Source of the DNA: Acarospora socialis
Taxonomy: Eukaryota; Ascomycota; Lecanoromycetes; Acarosporales; Acarosporaceae
Assembly (NCBI GenBank): GCA_025617375.2
Contig: JAMYGW020000006.1
Coordinates: 749,001-813,000, forward strand
DNA: 64,000 nucleotides
Direction of reading: 5' to 3'
Under the pieces are notes generated by a model that made no database searches, had not been told where the DNA came from, and worked only from the letters and a program-made list of their open reading frames with translations. Of this stretch, positions 24,001 to 36,100 are shown in pieces (position 1 is the stretch's first letter; each line of letters opens with the position of its first letter). The position numbers were made by a program, and so were the translations under genes.

Positions 24001-27000
24001 CTAGAGCCGCAACGCGTCTAAGATCTTTTGAGCCATGTTCTTGTATTGCCACGTCCCACCGGCAACCTTCTTGAACTGGATGCCATGCAACGAAAATAGC
24101 GGAACTTTGACGACAAAGATTTCGAACTTTAGGATCAGGCTCCCCCCGAACTCGCTCTGAACATGTGTCGTCGTTTCGCCTGCTATCCTTTGCCTGTTGC
24201 CTCGGCCAACGCTGTCTTCTGAGTCCTCCGAGTTGGTAAAGCTGTTGTCTGGTGCTTGTCTCCGAGAAGCCATCTTAGTGAGTTGAGGCGATCTTTCCGA
24301 GTCCCTTGGCTCCTCACGATCACGCTCACCGCCCCTAAAGCCACCGAAACTGATTCTCCGCTTGTTGGCAGAGCTTGGCATCGGCCCTTGCTGCTCAGAG
24401 CTTGCAAGTGCCGGGTCGACGACTCGGTTCAGATCAATGCTAGGAGCATGGCGGCAACTGAAGCCTCCTTTGATTTCGGTATAGTCGACCCCAAGCTGTT
24501 TCAGCACTCTGATTATATCTGCCCTGATGAAAGGCAAAGGTTTATTGCTGGTTGTTGAGACACTAAAAAGACCTTTCAAGTATACCGGCTTCATATTATC
24601 ACCACTTTCAACTCTCTCATTAACTTCATCAGCCACAGCCATTTCTTGGTCTGTTTCTTCCGGTACATTAGCCTCTCTTACTTCCTCTCTTCGCGCTCGG
24701 CGGACTTGCATGCTTTCTCGTCTGGCGTGTCCGAGGGACTTTGTCCGCGTCGTAGCTGCACGAGGCGCTGAAACGGGGTCTCCTTCTGTTGATGCTACCT
24801 CACTTGCCCTAGGTTTCTGAGCACTCGTTTCCGAATGTTCGGACCCACTGGTGAGAGGAGGTTCAGTTACGGCTCCCGGTGGGCCTTCGGATACGCCACG
24901 GCGCTTCTGTCGCCACCTGTAGTCCGCGGACATGCTCGTTGATCGGCCAACGAGTTTATTGACCTTGGAGTTCGCATCGTTGGAGCTGGGAGGCGCAAGT
25001 AGGTCCTGCTGTTGCCTTTGGCCTTCATCACCCGGTTGCAGATCCAGAGAAGGTGAGGGGTCGCGTTTCCTTGATTTACGGACACTAAAGCTTTTCCGCG
25101 GAGGTGCCGCTATTTCGTTTGGGGGTTGTAGTTGTAGCAACGGTGGAGACTGAGGGTCAATCTTCTCTCTTGAAGCTTCTTTATTTCTCCTTGTGCTGAG
25201 TCGTCTCAACAGCCCCACAGCAGCACTCTGTTTCCTTGCGGGAGTGTGCTCCGTTGGCGGCACAACAGTAGCTGGGTTTGGAGAACCACTGGTTCCGCCA
25301 ATGTTGATCTTCTTCAAACCATCCGCAACATCATCTTCGCCATGAGTTCTGGCACGTGGTCTCGAACGGCCGCCAGTGGCCTTCTCTCCTGGCATCTCGT
25401 AGGTGGTTGCATTAGTGTAAGCAGCCTCCGGCGCTGGCAGATCAGGCACCTTCAGGGGTTTCTCGCCAGGAGATCTTGGCATACTCAGAGCCCCAGGATT
25501 GGCTTCCAGCCGCTCTCTTTCCTGCTTCTCTCGTACTAAATAATATATTGATATTAACGGACTGAAAGCATTGACGGGGTCTAAGCCAAGTTGGACGGCC
25601 TCCGCAGATGGATTGCTTAGTGTGTCCCTGCTCGTGGTCGAGCTGCGTCGCTTGTAGAAATCAAAAACTCCTCTCCGTTTCTCGTTCCCTTGATTATGTG
25701 CAGGCGGTTCCCGAGAACTCATCTCCACGGCATGCTGATAATCCTCCGACTCGATGATTTTAGTCAGCTGTGCAGTAATCAAATCTGATGGTCCAAAATC
25801 AAAGCCAGTCATCTTTTCAACGACGCTCGGATCTAGAGGTAACTGTAGAGGTTCCCGTGGTGGCAAGTAATTCTCTGGGGGGGTATTGAACCCTTTCGTG
25901 ATCCAAGGATGATTCATGATTTCGCCGAGACTTGCACGTTGCCTCGGATCTGTAACTAACATCCTTGAGATAAGATTCCGGCATTCTGCACAGAATGTTA
26001 ACAAAGCTCCACAGCAGTACCAGTCTGTGCTCACTTACCGGCAGAAAGCCACTGCGGGTAATCAACCACGCCTTTCTTGATTTTTGCATGTAGTTGTGGC
26101 ATGCTCTGATCATCGAATGGCACCTTCCCGCATACTAGAACATAGAGGACGATACCGAAGCTCCATACATCCACCTCAGGGCCCGTGTACTGTCTGGCTT
26201 GCAATAACTCCGGCGCGGCAAAGTACAGACTCCCACAGAAGGTTTTCAAATGGGCTCTTGGGGAGAAGAGATTGCTCAGTCCAAAGTCGATAATCTTGAT
26301 ATCTCCGGTCTTACTGATCAAGATGTTCTCGATCTTCAGATCGCGGTGTACGATGCTATTTCTGTGGCAGTAGTCTAAAGCACTCGCGATCTGCCGACCG
26401 AATTTCCTTGCTTGTTTCTCCTTTAGCCTACCATGGGAAATTATATAGTCCAGCATTTGGCCGCCATTCACATATTCGAAGAGCATGTACCAATGGTGAT
26501 TAGTTCGGACGACATCCCGCATGGCGCATACATAGGGATGATTGAGCAGCGTGACGATGGCTGCTTCTCGCGCTGTCCGGATCTCTTTCGACTGATCCGC
26601 TCGCTCACGTTCACGGTTGCTTTGATGCTCATCTGTAGATAGCCGAGGAACGATTTTGACAGCAACCTAAGGGTTTCATACATCAGTCATCTTTGAAGGT
26701 TGCCTTTCCAGATGATTGAGCAAGCTGGCCTACCTGTTCACCCGTCTCAAGGTTCTTTGCCAGTTTCACTTTCCCCATACTGCCAGCCCCTATAGTCTTC
26801 CCAAGAGCCCACTGCCCGGTCTGAGCGCTTATGGTTGTACGCCGCTTGTTCGACCCGCTGCTGCCAGGGGCTTGCGCGTCGCTTGAAGCCATCAACGTGC
26901 CAGAAGGTGTTACAAGGGCTGAACCGCCATTGGTGCCCATATCTGAATTATACCGCGAATGACCTCTTGAGGAGTTTCGACGCGTGCTCCGAGTGGACCC

Positions 27001-27327
27001 TGTTCGAGCGGGAGGGGGCGGAACCCGAGACGATCGGTCACGTGAGGAGCTCCGACGTGATGATGGTGGTCGGGCAACATTGGTAGTTTCATAATCTCGT
27101 CGAGCGACCGTAGCTTGTAGAGGATGTTCAGGTGGTGACGGGGTCCGATTATTGGAATACGAGACCGATACAGGTCGTACAGGACCAGATGGTGTAGATG
27201 AGGGCTTCCCTGCCATGGATTGGGTTCTATATGGGCGATCTGCTAACGACGTGGTGTAGGATGATTGACGTCGCGACGACGAGTGACTTCGAACAACGGC
27301 CGGTGAGGCTGAAGAAGCGGCAGACAT
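24001..27327 (-). CDS. KIN1: Kin1/PAR-1/MARK-type serine/threonine protein kinase with KA1 domain
   Basis: Three exons (27327-26734, 26666-26039, 25985-24001) give 1068 residues. A Ser/Arg-rich N-terminus (1-170) precedes the kinase domain (about 172-450). The Gly loop is [13 protein letters not shown], the ATP lysine is in VAVKIV, and the catalytic loop [10 protein letters not shown], the DFGLSN motif and the FAAPELL segment of the activation region are intact. A long disordered Ser/Arg/Pro linker (470-840) is followed by a C-terminal KA1 fold (about 860-1068: [20 protein letters not shown], then [20 protein letters not shown]). Kin1-type kinases localise to the cell cortex and septum and control polarity, exocytosis and, in yeast, the unfolded-protein response. 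KA1 binds acidic phospholipids. All catalytic residues are present, so it should be active. Confidence 0.95.
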
Positions 27328-28342
27328 CCTGCAGTGTTCTCCAGGTATTCTGGTGAATGACGATCCTCACTTGTCTCCAAACCAAGCTTGTCGACAATGA
27401 GTAATCTTCGAGCAAGCCCGCATTGAATCCCGGATTAGTACGACTGATGATACCCTGTAATGGCTGAAGTGGACTCGCCCAACAATAACCATAACACGTT
27501 CGAAGTAATCGGTACGCCAATCCGTTGCTCAACTTCGGCAGTCGAACCACAGGTGACAGGTGGTTTATTTGCGATTAGTGAAGTTAAGTCGCGATCAAGG
27601 ATGACTGGCAAGGCAAGGCAAGCGAACCTCATCCGCAGCCTCTCGTATACCGGAAGGCAGGTACAGGAGTCCAAGCTAGTACCCCGTACTTGGGGAAGAT
27701 GTTTATATTAGAATGGAATTATCGTCTTGTGTGTATTGAAAGGAGAGGAAGTGCAGCGGATGCGTATCGTTAATGAAGCTGTTTCTGTAGTGGCTGTTTG
27801 AAGCTCAGGACTCAGAACATGTGGCAGTTCGCTGTCATTCGCTCCAAGCGCATGATCTGTGCTGCGGTAAGTGCCTGGATCAGAAGTCTGAATCAATGAG
27901 ACAAGTATGCTGTTAATTCGTTGTCATACGGATATAAGGTAACCAACATCTTTCCTGACAGTAATGCTGGGCGTGTGAGTTAGATCAGGAGAAGCAAGGC
28001 CTGTTTGTTTTGGTTACGAGGACCCTCCAATGCTCCGTAAGAGGGAGGTCCGAACCTAAAAAGGATGTACCCTTGCCTGGGTACGCTACTGTACTATACC
28101 CCAACCTGGCTGCCGGATTGATATTCGGGCCCTAACAATAAAAGTCCCACCCTTACTACCTCTCTTGATAACGACAACGATTCTTGATTTGATTTTCAAT
28201 CGATAATAGCAACAGCTGCTTCCGGTATGCAAGAAACTAAGCTTAGCTTGATCAGTACCTAGAGATATATCCGTGGGTAACTGCTCGTGTTCCTTATCTT
28301 GGCGTTCTACCTCCGTAACGCCATCCCTTTACTGCCTTGGCA
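27328..28342. promoter_or_regulatory. shared divergent promoter region of KIN1 and the GPATCH1-type gene
   Basis: About 1 kb between two divergent start codons. No coding frame is supported. It probably holds both promoters and long leaders. No specific element recognised with confidence. Confidence 0.4.
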
Positions 28343-30626
28343 ATGGCCGCAAAAAGATCGCGAGCGTCATATGAAGCGGATCTACAGGCACAGCAATCAC
28401 CCTACGTTCTCTACGGGACCCCACTACCGGCGCTCGATCCCCAGGTTCGGGATGATGGATCATTTGTGCCGGTCTGGAAGCAGGAAGTCACGGATGAGCG
28501 GGGCAGAAAGCGTCTTCATGGTGCTTTCACCGGGGGTTTCAGTGCTGGGTACGCCGTCGCCATCGCCGTTACGAGCAACCAAGAGTAGTGGTGGCTGACT
28601 TTGTCCGGCCAGCTACTTCAACACCGTAGGATCAAAGGAGGGATGGACGCCTTCAACATTCCGGTCGACCCGAGCGGACCGGAACAAAGATGCCAACAAT
28701 TTAACTCGACAGAAGCCAGAAGACTTTATGGATGAGGAGGATTTGGCTGACGCGGAGGAAGACAGACGGCTACAGACGTCAGACTCTTTCGCCGGTCTCG
28801 GTTCTACGGCGAGTGAAACTGGTCAGAAGGACGGGCTAATGGACGTCCTGAAAGCTGAAGGGGATACTATGGGAGTAAAGCTACTCAGGAGAATGGGCTG
28901 GCGGGATGGGCAAGGTATTGGGGCAAAAGTGCGTCGGAAAGCACGGCTAGGTGAAACGAATGACGCCGGAAGCGATGAGAAGGCGTATTTCTTTGCTCCG
29001 GAAAACTCTGCAATGATAAACTTCCAGCGGAAGGACGACCATAAAGGCTTAGGGTTTGAGGGCGAGTCTAGATTGACAGAAGTGAAGACTGATGTCAAGG
29101 ACCGACTTGCCACTATAAGCCATGACTCGGGGGAAGATGCAAGTCGCAGTCTGGTTGCTACCAACGGCAAGAAAGTGGACAACAAAAGAACACCACGTGG
29201 CGGATTTGGCGTGGGAATTTTAAACGATAATGGCTCAGATGACGAGGATCCTTACCAGATGGGCCCTCAGATAAGGTACAACCGCGTGGTTGGGGGTGAC
29301 AAGATGAAGACGAAAAAAGCTGCAAGTGTAACTTTAGCTGTCGGTTCAGCGAACCCTCTCCTAGGAAGCAAGCCTGTCTTTATCTCGAAAAGGGCAATAA
29401 AGTCGAAGGGCAGCACAGGTTTCCGAAGGTGCCACGATGGACGCTTGCCTCTGGATGGCTTCGTACTCGCTCAAGAAGTACCCGCTCTGAGTGCAGGAGG
29501 GGATAGAGACGTAAAATATCCTGCACCAACGATCCCCAAGGATTGGAAGTCGGCAAAGAAACCGGACGTCGCTCGAAATAGTTTCAGCTATGTGCCTAAT
29601 GCTGAAGCAGCTAAATTACAAACATTAGATCCTAAAGCTCGGGCGTCCTTGCTTGGTGAGCAACTCTTGCCGGGGAAGTCGGTCTTCGATTTCTTATCTC
29701 CATCCGCACGGGATCGCATTGCCTCTGCATCGGGCAAAGCGAACCTCCCAGCTGCACGGTCGGAAGCCGCCCCAAAAGGTTTCTCAATGACCGAAGAGGA
29801 GAAGCAGAAGGAGTTGTGGGCATTAGTGCCACCAATCGATAAAGACGTCGCGATTCAAGCTCTGGGGCGCGGCGTCCGTGGGTGGATGCCTTATGCGGAA
29901 GACGAGGCCAAGAGAGGTCGTTATAGGGCATTTCTTGAGCTTCGGGGAGGTCTGCAAGAGAACCTGCCCGAGCGACCTGTTGGCATGTTGAAGGAGGACT
30001 GGGTGAATGAGCTCAATGAATTCGCCCATGCGGCCCAAATATTCAAGCCGATGACAGGAATGATGGCCACGAGATTCACGACTTCCAACGCATCCCCAAA
30101 GCTTGCATCTGATGCTCCTGATGGCCCGAGTACTCAGCACTCATTGAGTAGGCCCTCCGAGAAGCCTGAGGATTCAGCCGAACAGGCAGCAAAAGTTGGT
30201 ATGTACGGGCCCATGACAAGATCTTTGCAGCAATTCTTGCCCAGCCGGTTGTTGTGTAAAAGATTCAACGTGAAACCACCTTCACACGTCCAACTTGACC
30301 CAGGTCAGACGCCTGATGACCTTGGCGGTAAGGGCTTCGACGGAGGGACCCGGCTTCAAACAGTGGACCATCAGACACATTCATCCGCGTTGCCCAACAC
30401 TAAACTGGAGCTTGTCTCTCAGGAAGCCATGAAAGACATATTGCTCGAATCCGGTGTGCGCCGAGAGGTCGCCACGAAGACTGGTGAGGACGCAGAAGCA
30501 GTACTCGGCGGCGAAGCGGAAGTCTTTGTTGATTCCGAACGTAATGAAGCTCTCGAATCTGCGAGACCAGGAGACGCTGTTTTCAAGGCTATATTCGGCA
30601 GCGATGATGAGGACGACGATGACTAG
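28343..30626 (+). CDS. G-patch spliceosomal protein, GPATCH1/TOUGH type
   Basis: Two exons (28343-28548, 28613-30626) give 739 residues; the single 64-base intron falls after FTGGFSAG. The N-terminal DUF1604-like region has [37 protein letters not shown] (split here only by the intron) and [13 protein letters not shown]. The G-patch core lies at about 154-200 ([20 protein letters not shown]). Further conserved parts are the [10 protein letters not shown]-like segment and an acidic C-terminus ending in DDEDDDD. GPATCH1 proteins activate a DEAH-box helicase in the spliceosome and are needed for accurate splicing; many fungi with intron-rich genes retain them. The start is the ATG at 28343, as the frame upstream has only non-ATG codons. 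Family call secure. Confidence 0.9.
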
Positions 30627-31276
30627 CATGCACATAGACTCTCACGAATCTAATCACAGACCTGCTTTTGACACTCATCCCACACTCTTTTGACTCAGTC
30701 CATCATATTCATTGGACGGATAGGGTTCAAGGTGGAGTTCGAGAAGCTTCTTGAATGTTGTTATCTCAGAGTGATCAAGTCTAGGGCATGTTTACTCTTT
30801 CTCAACTCTCCTCTGCCTTCACTACTGTCATCTTGGCCATATCATTGCGATACCGGACTGGAACTGTGAGCAAGGAATCGTAACGATTTCATTGCTGTGA
30901 TAACTCTACCTACCTACCTGAACACATGCCCTGGTTGGCATTCCACTTCGGTTAAGCTTCTTTATCCATACCTACAGTACCTTACAGGACCATGGATCAT
31001 GGACAAGCTATAATAAGCGGCATGGGCTGGCGCAACCAGGGTGTAGCGATAGGCTGTTGCGAGTGGTATCCTTCGTAATCAATTCGACCAGTCAAAATCT
31101 GGGGAGTTATACTCCGCTGAAGTCACCATTAGCTCAGGGTCTCGCACATGCACCACGACATTTTTAGGCCCTTTAAAGGAAGCTATTGTTGCCACTTTGT
31201 CTGGGCAAGGACAGAGAAGTTAAACTTGTATTTGATTCAACCTTCCTTCTCACCCGAGACAACTGCAAAATGAGCC
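30627..31276. other. intergenic interval
   Basis: 3' flank of the G-patch gene and promoter of the ubiquitin-domain gene. It includes a (TACC)n-like tract near 30905-30918. No gene supported. Confidence 0.45.
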
Positions 31277-32285
31277 ATGGTAAGGAAGCTGCCTCCCTGC
31301 TACGACACACGCATGTGCGTTGTCAGCACCCTGCCATATAGGCTTTGCTCCTGACTCTTGAGGTGTTTGTCAATCTAGGGCTGCTGTCAGTCGACTTCTC
31401 GCGACGAAGCCCAATCGAGTCCTTACCTGCCTTCCGGTGCTCATGCTGACTCCTCTTCTCGCGCAATCACCTCCAACGCCGACCCTGTCGCCGGAGCTTT
31501 ACCATCTCCCGCATCCTTACGTACGCCCAACTCCTCTCAGCCGGTGTCGCGTGGGGTAGGCCTAGCTGAACATTTCAACGAACCCCTTCGGCCGCACGTC
31601 TGGACATCGGATCGGCTCTGGACCCATGCTGAACTGCAGAGGGAGAGGGAGGAGTTCTTCGAGACGAGAGTGACAGGGCGGCAAGAGATATGGGGGACGC
31701 TAAAGATGGTGGTGGACTTGATGTTGGCAGGAGATTTGCAGACCGCCCAAGGGATTATTGATGCTGCAGGCGTCACCCTTCCGAAGGGAGATCTGATCAG
31801 TGGCGCGTACGATGAGCAGGGTAACTTCTACCAGATGCCGGAGCCGATCGTCAGTGACCCTACCAATGTCTTATCTGAGTCGCACGTGAATGGCGATGTG
31901 GGCGCCAAGGCTGAGATAGCAGAAGACCTTGATGAAGAGGAGGTGGAAAGACGAAGAGAAGAGAAGGGTAAAGGAGTGTTGAAAACGAGAGACATGATCA
32001 GGGTTAGAGCGCGATTGAGCGATAGAGGCGGACCTGATGTACAAATCTTGATGGGTAAGGATCGAAATGTACGGCTCCTTGTGCGTAAGATACAAGAAGA
32101 GGTGGGGGTGTGTAAACTGATACTGTCCCAATGAAGCCTTTATCAGTAGCTGACGATGGCTCCAGTTAAACGGGAAGGGAAGAGTTCGGATCGCATACTT
32201 GGGTAGGATTCTGAAGGATGGCGAGTCCTTGCCGGCACAGGGCTGGAAGGAGGGCCATGTGGTCAATGCCTTAATCTTCCAATGA
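31277..32285 (+). CDS. UBTD/DC-UbP-type ubiquitin-domain protein with N-myristoylation signal
   Basis: Three exons: 31277-31279 (the initiator ATG alone), 31379-32107 and 32166-32285, giving 283 residues. Joining the ATG to exon 2 creates MGCCQSTSRD, a textbook MGxxxS myristoylation signal with two adjacent Cys that could be palmitoylated. An earlier ATG at 31270 would put exon 2 out of frame. The conserved UBTD N-terminal ubiquitin-binding domain follows at about 75-150 (LWTHAELQREREEFFETRVT, then EIWGTLKMVVDLMLAGDL). A charged linker leads to a C-terminal ubiquitin-like fold (VRIAYLGRILKDGESLPAQG, then VVNALIF at the end). Animal UBTD proteins bind E2 enzymes at membranes. The role in fungi is not established. 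The family is secure and the start well supported. Confidence 0.88.
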
Positions 32286-33184
32286 CCTCCGGGAAATCGC
32301 GGATCGTATCTCATTCGATTCGATGCAATTGGGCTCGGTGATCGATGTTTATAGCTGGCGTTCCTGCCGGCGCTACTGGTTTTGGTCTATGCTTGGGAAT
32401 ATTTGGAAGGGGTAGCTACGGGCCATGGCATGGAAGGATTGGACGGTATCCCCGTACATAATCCTATCAAGCAGGTTGCTGCTCTGTTAGCATTCTAGCT
32501 CGTTGAGAACTGGTCATTCGTCGCTCTACGGCGCTGTGGGCAGCAGATCTTGTGACAGTACCAAATTTACGGTGGTAACGTTTAATGTATCGTGTTTACG
32601 ATGTTGCATTCGAGTATCGCAACTGCAGTTATTTGTAGCTTATGGGAGACCTTTGCTGTTGTATGCGGGTAGGGTTGAAACTTGTACGAAGTACGAATAC
32701 TGTAAGGCCGAGGGCTGTGCACTAGCGTTTGACGTGAACCAGGGCCGCCAACGCTGTTCTCTTCCATCCCTGGCACTTGCTGACATTTAGTGGACGCCAT
32801 CATATCTTAAAATACATAACGCGATATCTCTACATTTGATATCTTACGTCTCATCCATAACTACCTACGCACCCCAGTACCTCCCTTACCTATGCTGTCG
32901 TGTAGAGCAGTCAATCATACGCCATTACATCTGCCGGTTTGTGAATCGCAGTCTGGCATCTGTCGGCAACATTCTGCCAGTACCACGGACTGGAGCCGTT
33001 TGCTGGTCTTAAGATGATTGATTGCGCCAAGTCCTGGCATCCACGGGGGAGTCTTGAATGCGCGTTCGCTGCCCTTGTTCCAGGCATAACGCGGGCACGC
33101 ACACGAAGATTATAGAAGCCAACCTGCGGTCTATGTGCTCAGCTTCAGTGCACCTATAGCCATTCCCTGACATTGCTTGCCACA
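32286..33184. other. intergenic interval, promoter side of CCH1
   Basis: About 900 bases without a supported gene. Contains the 5' region of CCH1 on its right side. Confidence 0.45.
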
Positions 33185-36100
33185 ATGTCGTCCACTCGCT
33201 ACGACCCTAGGAAATCCTCTACGCCACAATCGATACCTCTGCAGGATTTATCGAGGCCTCCGGACTCCGGAGATATTGTGGATGGAGGGCAACCTCACAG
33301 ACGGAGCAGGAGTCTGCTTGAGCGAAGCCACCTGCTGAGTGGAGGCCGTACATCTGGGCAAGTATACGAACGATTGGCGGAAAATTCACCAGCCCCTGGT
33401 GGAAGATATGCGCTGCAATCGACTTCATCGACAACTCAATCTCCAAATACTGAGTCCCGTCGCCCTCCCCACAATGACGAGACACTGTCGCCGGTGGCTG
33501 CGGAGGACCATGCTGCATTTCAGGCTGCAATGGGGTCCGTGGGGTTGAGTTTCGACACACTTGAGCCGAGAAGGTCGAGAGGATCGTCAATGACCACACC
33601 ATCAGCAGCAGCGCATTCGCTTGGGATCATAACGGAAGGGGAAGGATTACCGCCTTTTAGCCATCACAGACGAGCACGCACAACTGAGAGTGAGAGCTAC
33701 TTCTCGCCGACAGATAGTGACACCACGCCGTTGACCGACAGAGCCCATCTTCAGCCGATCAGTGGCGCACTCAGCTCATCTACTCCAAGCATACCGCGTG
33801 ACCGGAGGAGCTTCCAAAGCATACGCTTCACCGACGGAGCATCCCCAGGACCGAGACTAGGGGACGATCTCCTTACTGCAGAAGCCGGCCTGATAAGATC
33901 TGGAAGTATACTAGGAGGATCACCGTCGAACCGTTCGAGACAACGGTCTCTGTCACCATCAGTTACAGGCGCATCCCCACTTTCTAGAGCTGGTTCGGTG
34001 GTGAGGAAGATGTCTCAACGTGTCGTCAATTTGAGCAATGAGCCTGAGATCGTGGAGCAAAGCATTCGGCGGAAGTCTTCCATAAAGCAGGCACGATTAG
34101 AAGGACCACCTTCATTCCCAGCCATGACAGAGTACGCACATGATGAGCCGGTGAGGTCTCCATCACCGACAGAGAAAAACCTCAAGGCAAGGTTCGTCCC
34201 GGGAGCTCCAGGGACGTGGCAGCAACGTACGAACCCGCTCAGAGGGAAAACCCTGGGACTGTTTGCCCCCGAGAATAGACTTAGGGTAAATCTCTGCGAA
34301 ATGCTTGTCCACCCAGTTACGGAACCGGTCATATTGGTGTTAATAGTATTCCAAACCATTCTCCTAGCTATTGATTCAGCGCCAAGCCATGTCCCTAGGT
34401 CGAAGGCTTGGGGCACTTCGTGGATAGACTATGCTCTCTTCGTCCTCTTCATCATATATACGCTTGAGATTATTGCCAGAATAATCGTCTCCGGATTGTG
34501 GTTCAATCCTCAGGACTACAGCACAATCAACCGTTCGATGGGATTCAAGAATGCCATCATTGAGCAGGGGCGGAGGTTGTTCACTTCACCACGACAGTCT
34601 ATCAACAAACCAACGCCGAGTTCCATGGAGCCCCAGCAGCCGTCTATATTGCGGTCCTTCACTAGCATGCAGGGGGAAAGGGATCAGCCGGGTAATACTC
34701 GCCAGCAGCAGCGAGTCAGGTTGGCACGCCGAGCGTTCCTTCGACATTCTTTCAATCGCTTAGACTTTCTGGCGGTGGTCTCCTACTGGATCTCTTTCGG
34801 GCTTTCTATGGCCCATATCCAGTCTGAACGCCATTTCTATGTCTTCCAGATGCTGAGTTGTTTGCGAATCCTTCGCTTGCTGAGTTTGACAAGTGGCACC
34901 TCGGTATTTGAATCAATCATCCTGCTGCTCTGCCCTGCGACTGACCAGAAATACCAGGTGATTTTACGAAGTTTGAAAAAGGCAGCCCCACTGCTTGTCA
35001 ATGTTGCCTTCTTGATTGGCTTTTTCTGGCTCCTGTTCGCGATCATTGCCGTCCAGAATTTCAAGTCGAGCTTCAGGCGTACCTGCGTGTGGTTGGACCC
35101 AGCAAATGCCAAAAACTACACGCAGAATCTCGCTCCCGACAATGTGCAGTTCTGTGGAGGATATCTCAATGCCACTACTGGTGAAGCATGGCCTTGGTTA
35201 TATGCTGACGGCAGCAACGGCACAGATGCTTCCAAAGGCTACCTCTGTCCACGAGGATCATTATGCGTCGAAGGCAAGAACCCTTATAATGGGACCGTGA
35301 GCTTTGACAACGTACTCCAGTCGCTTGAGCTTATCTTCGTCATTATGAGTTCAAATACCTTCTCCGATCTCCTGTATTACACCGCCGATAGTGACTATCT
35401 AGCCGCTGCCCTGTGTAAGTACTTCTGTGCTTCGGCAAGGTGGATTCTGACATTCTCAAAGTCTTTGCAGCTGGGATAGTGATACTCAGCTTGTGGCTCA
35501 TGAACTTGGTATGCGCTCTTCTTCCACACGTGTGCCTTTTCGCTTACCGCCGTAGTTGGTTGCTGTCATCACGTCGTCGTTTCAGGTTATCCGTGAAGAG
35601 AGCAAGACTAGTGCTTTCACAGCCAAGGAAGAGTAAGTGGTTATATCGATCATTCCTCCTTCTTGGCTAAGAGTCTACAGAGCACTTCCCATGGAAGACG
35701 AGATGCGCCCTACGCGGCCGGGTACTTTAAAGCGTTTATATGACAGGACATACTGGGTCTGGATCATGATAATCATATTCGACTTGCTTATTCAATGTCT
35801 CCGAAGTACCGAAATGGAGAGCACACGAGAAATCTTCATCAGTAACGTCCCAAGCTGCACTTTCTCGCCCCAGCTACCATCACTAACTTGTAGTCAGACA
35901 CTACTGAAACGATTGTGACATTCATTCTCCTACTTGAGATCATCATGCGTTTCATCTCCGACTGGCGGAACTTCCACAGAAGCAAGCGTAATTGGCTTGA
36001 CCTAGCACTCGCCGTCATCACTACCGTGATGCAAATGCCCAGGATACGGAATTCTGGACAGCCTTACGCCTGGATGACAATCTTCCAAATCCTGCGATTC

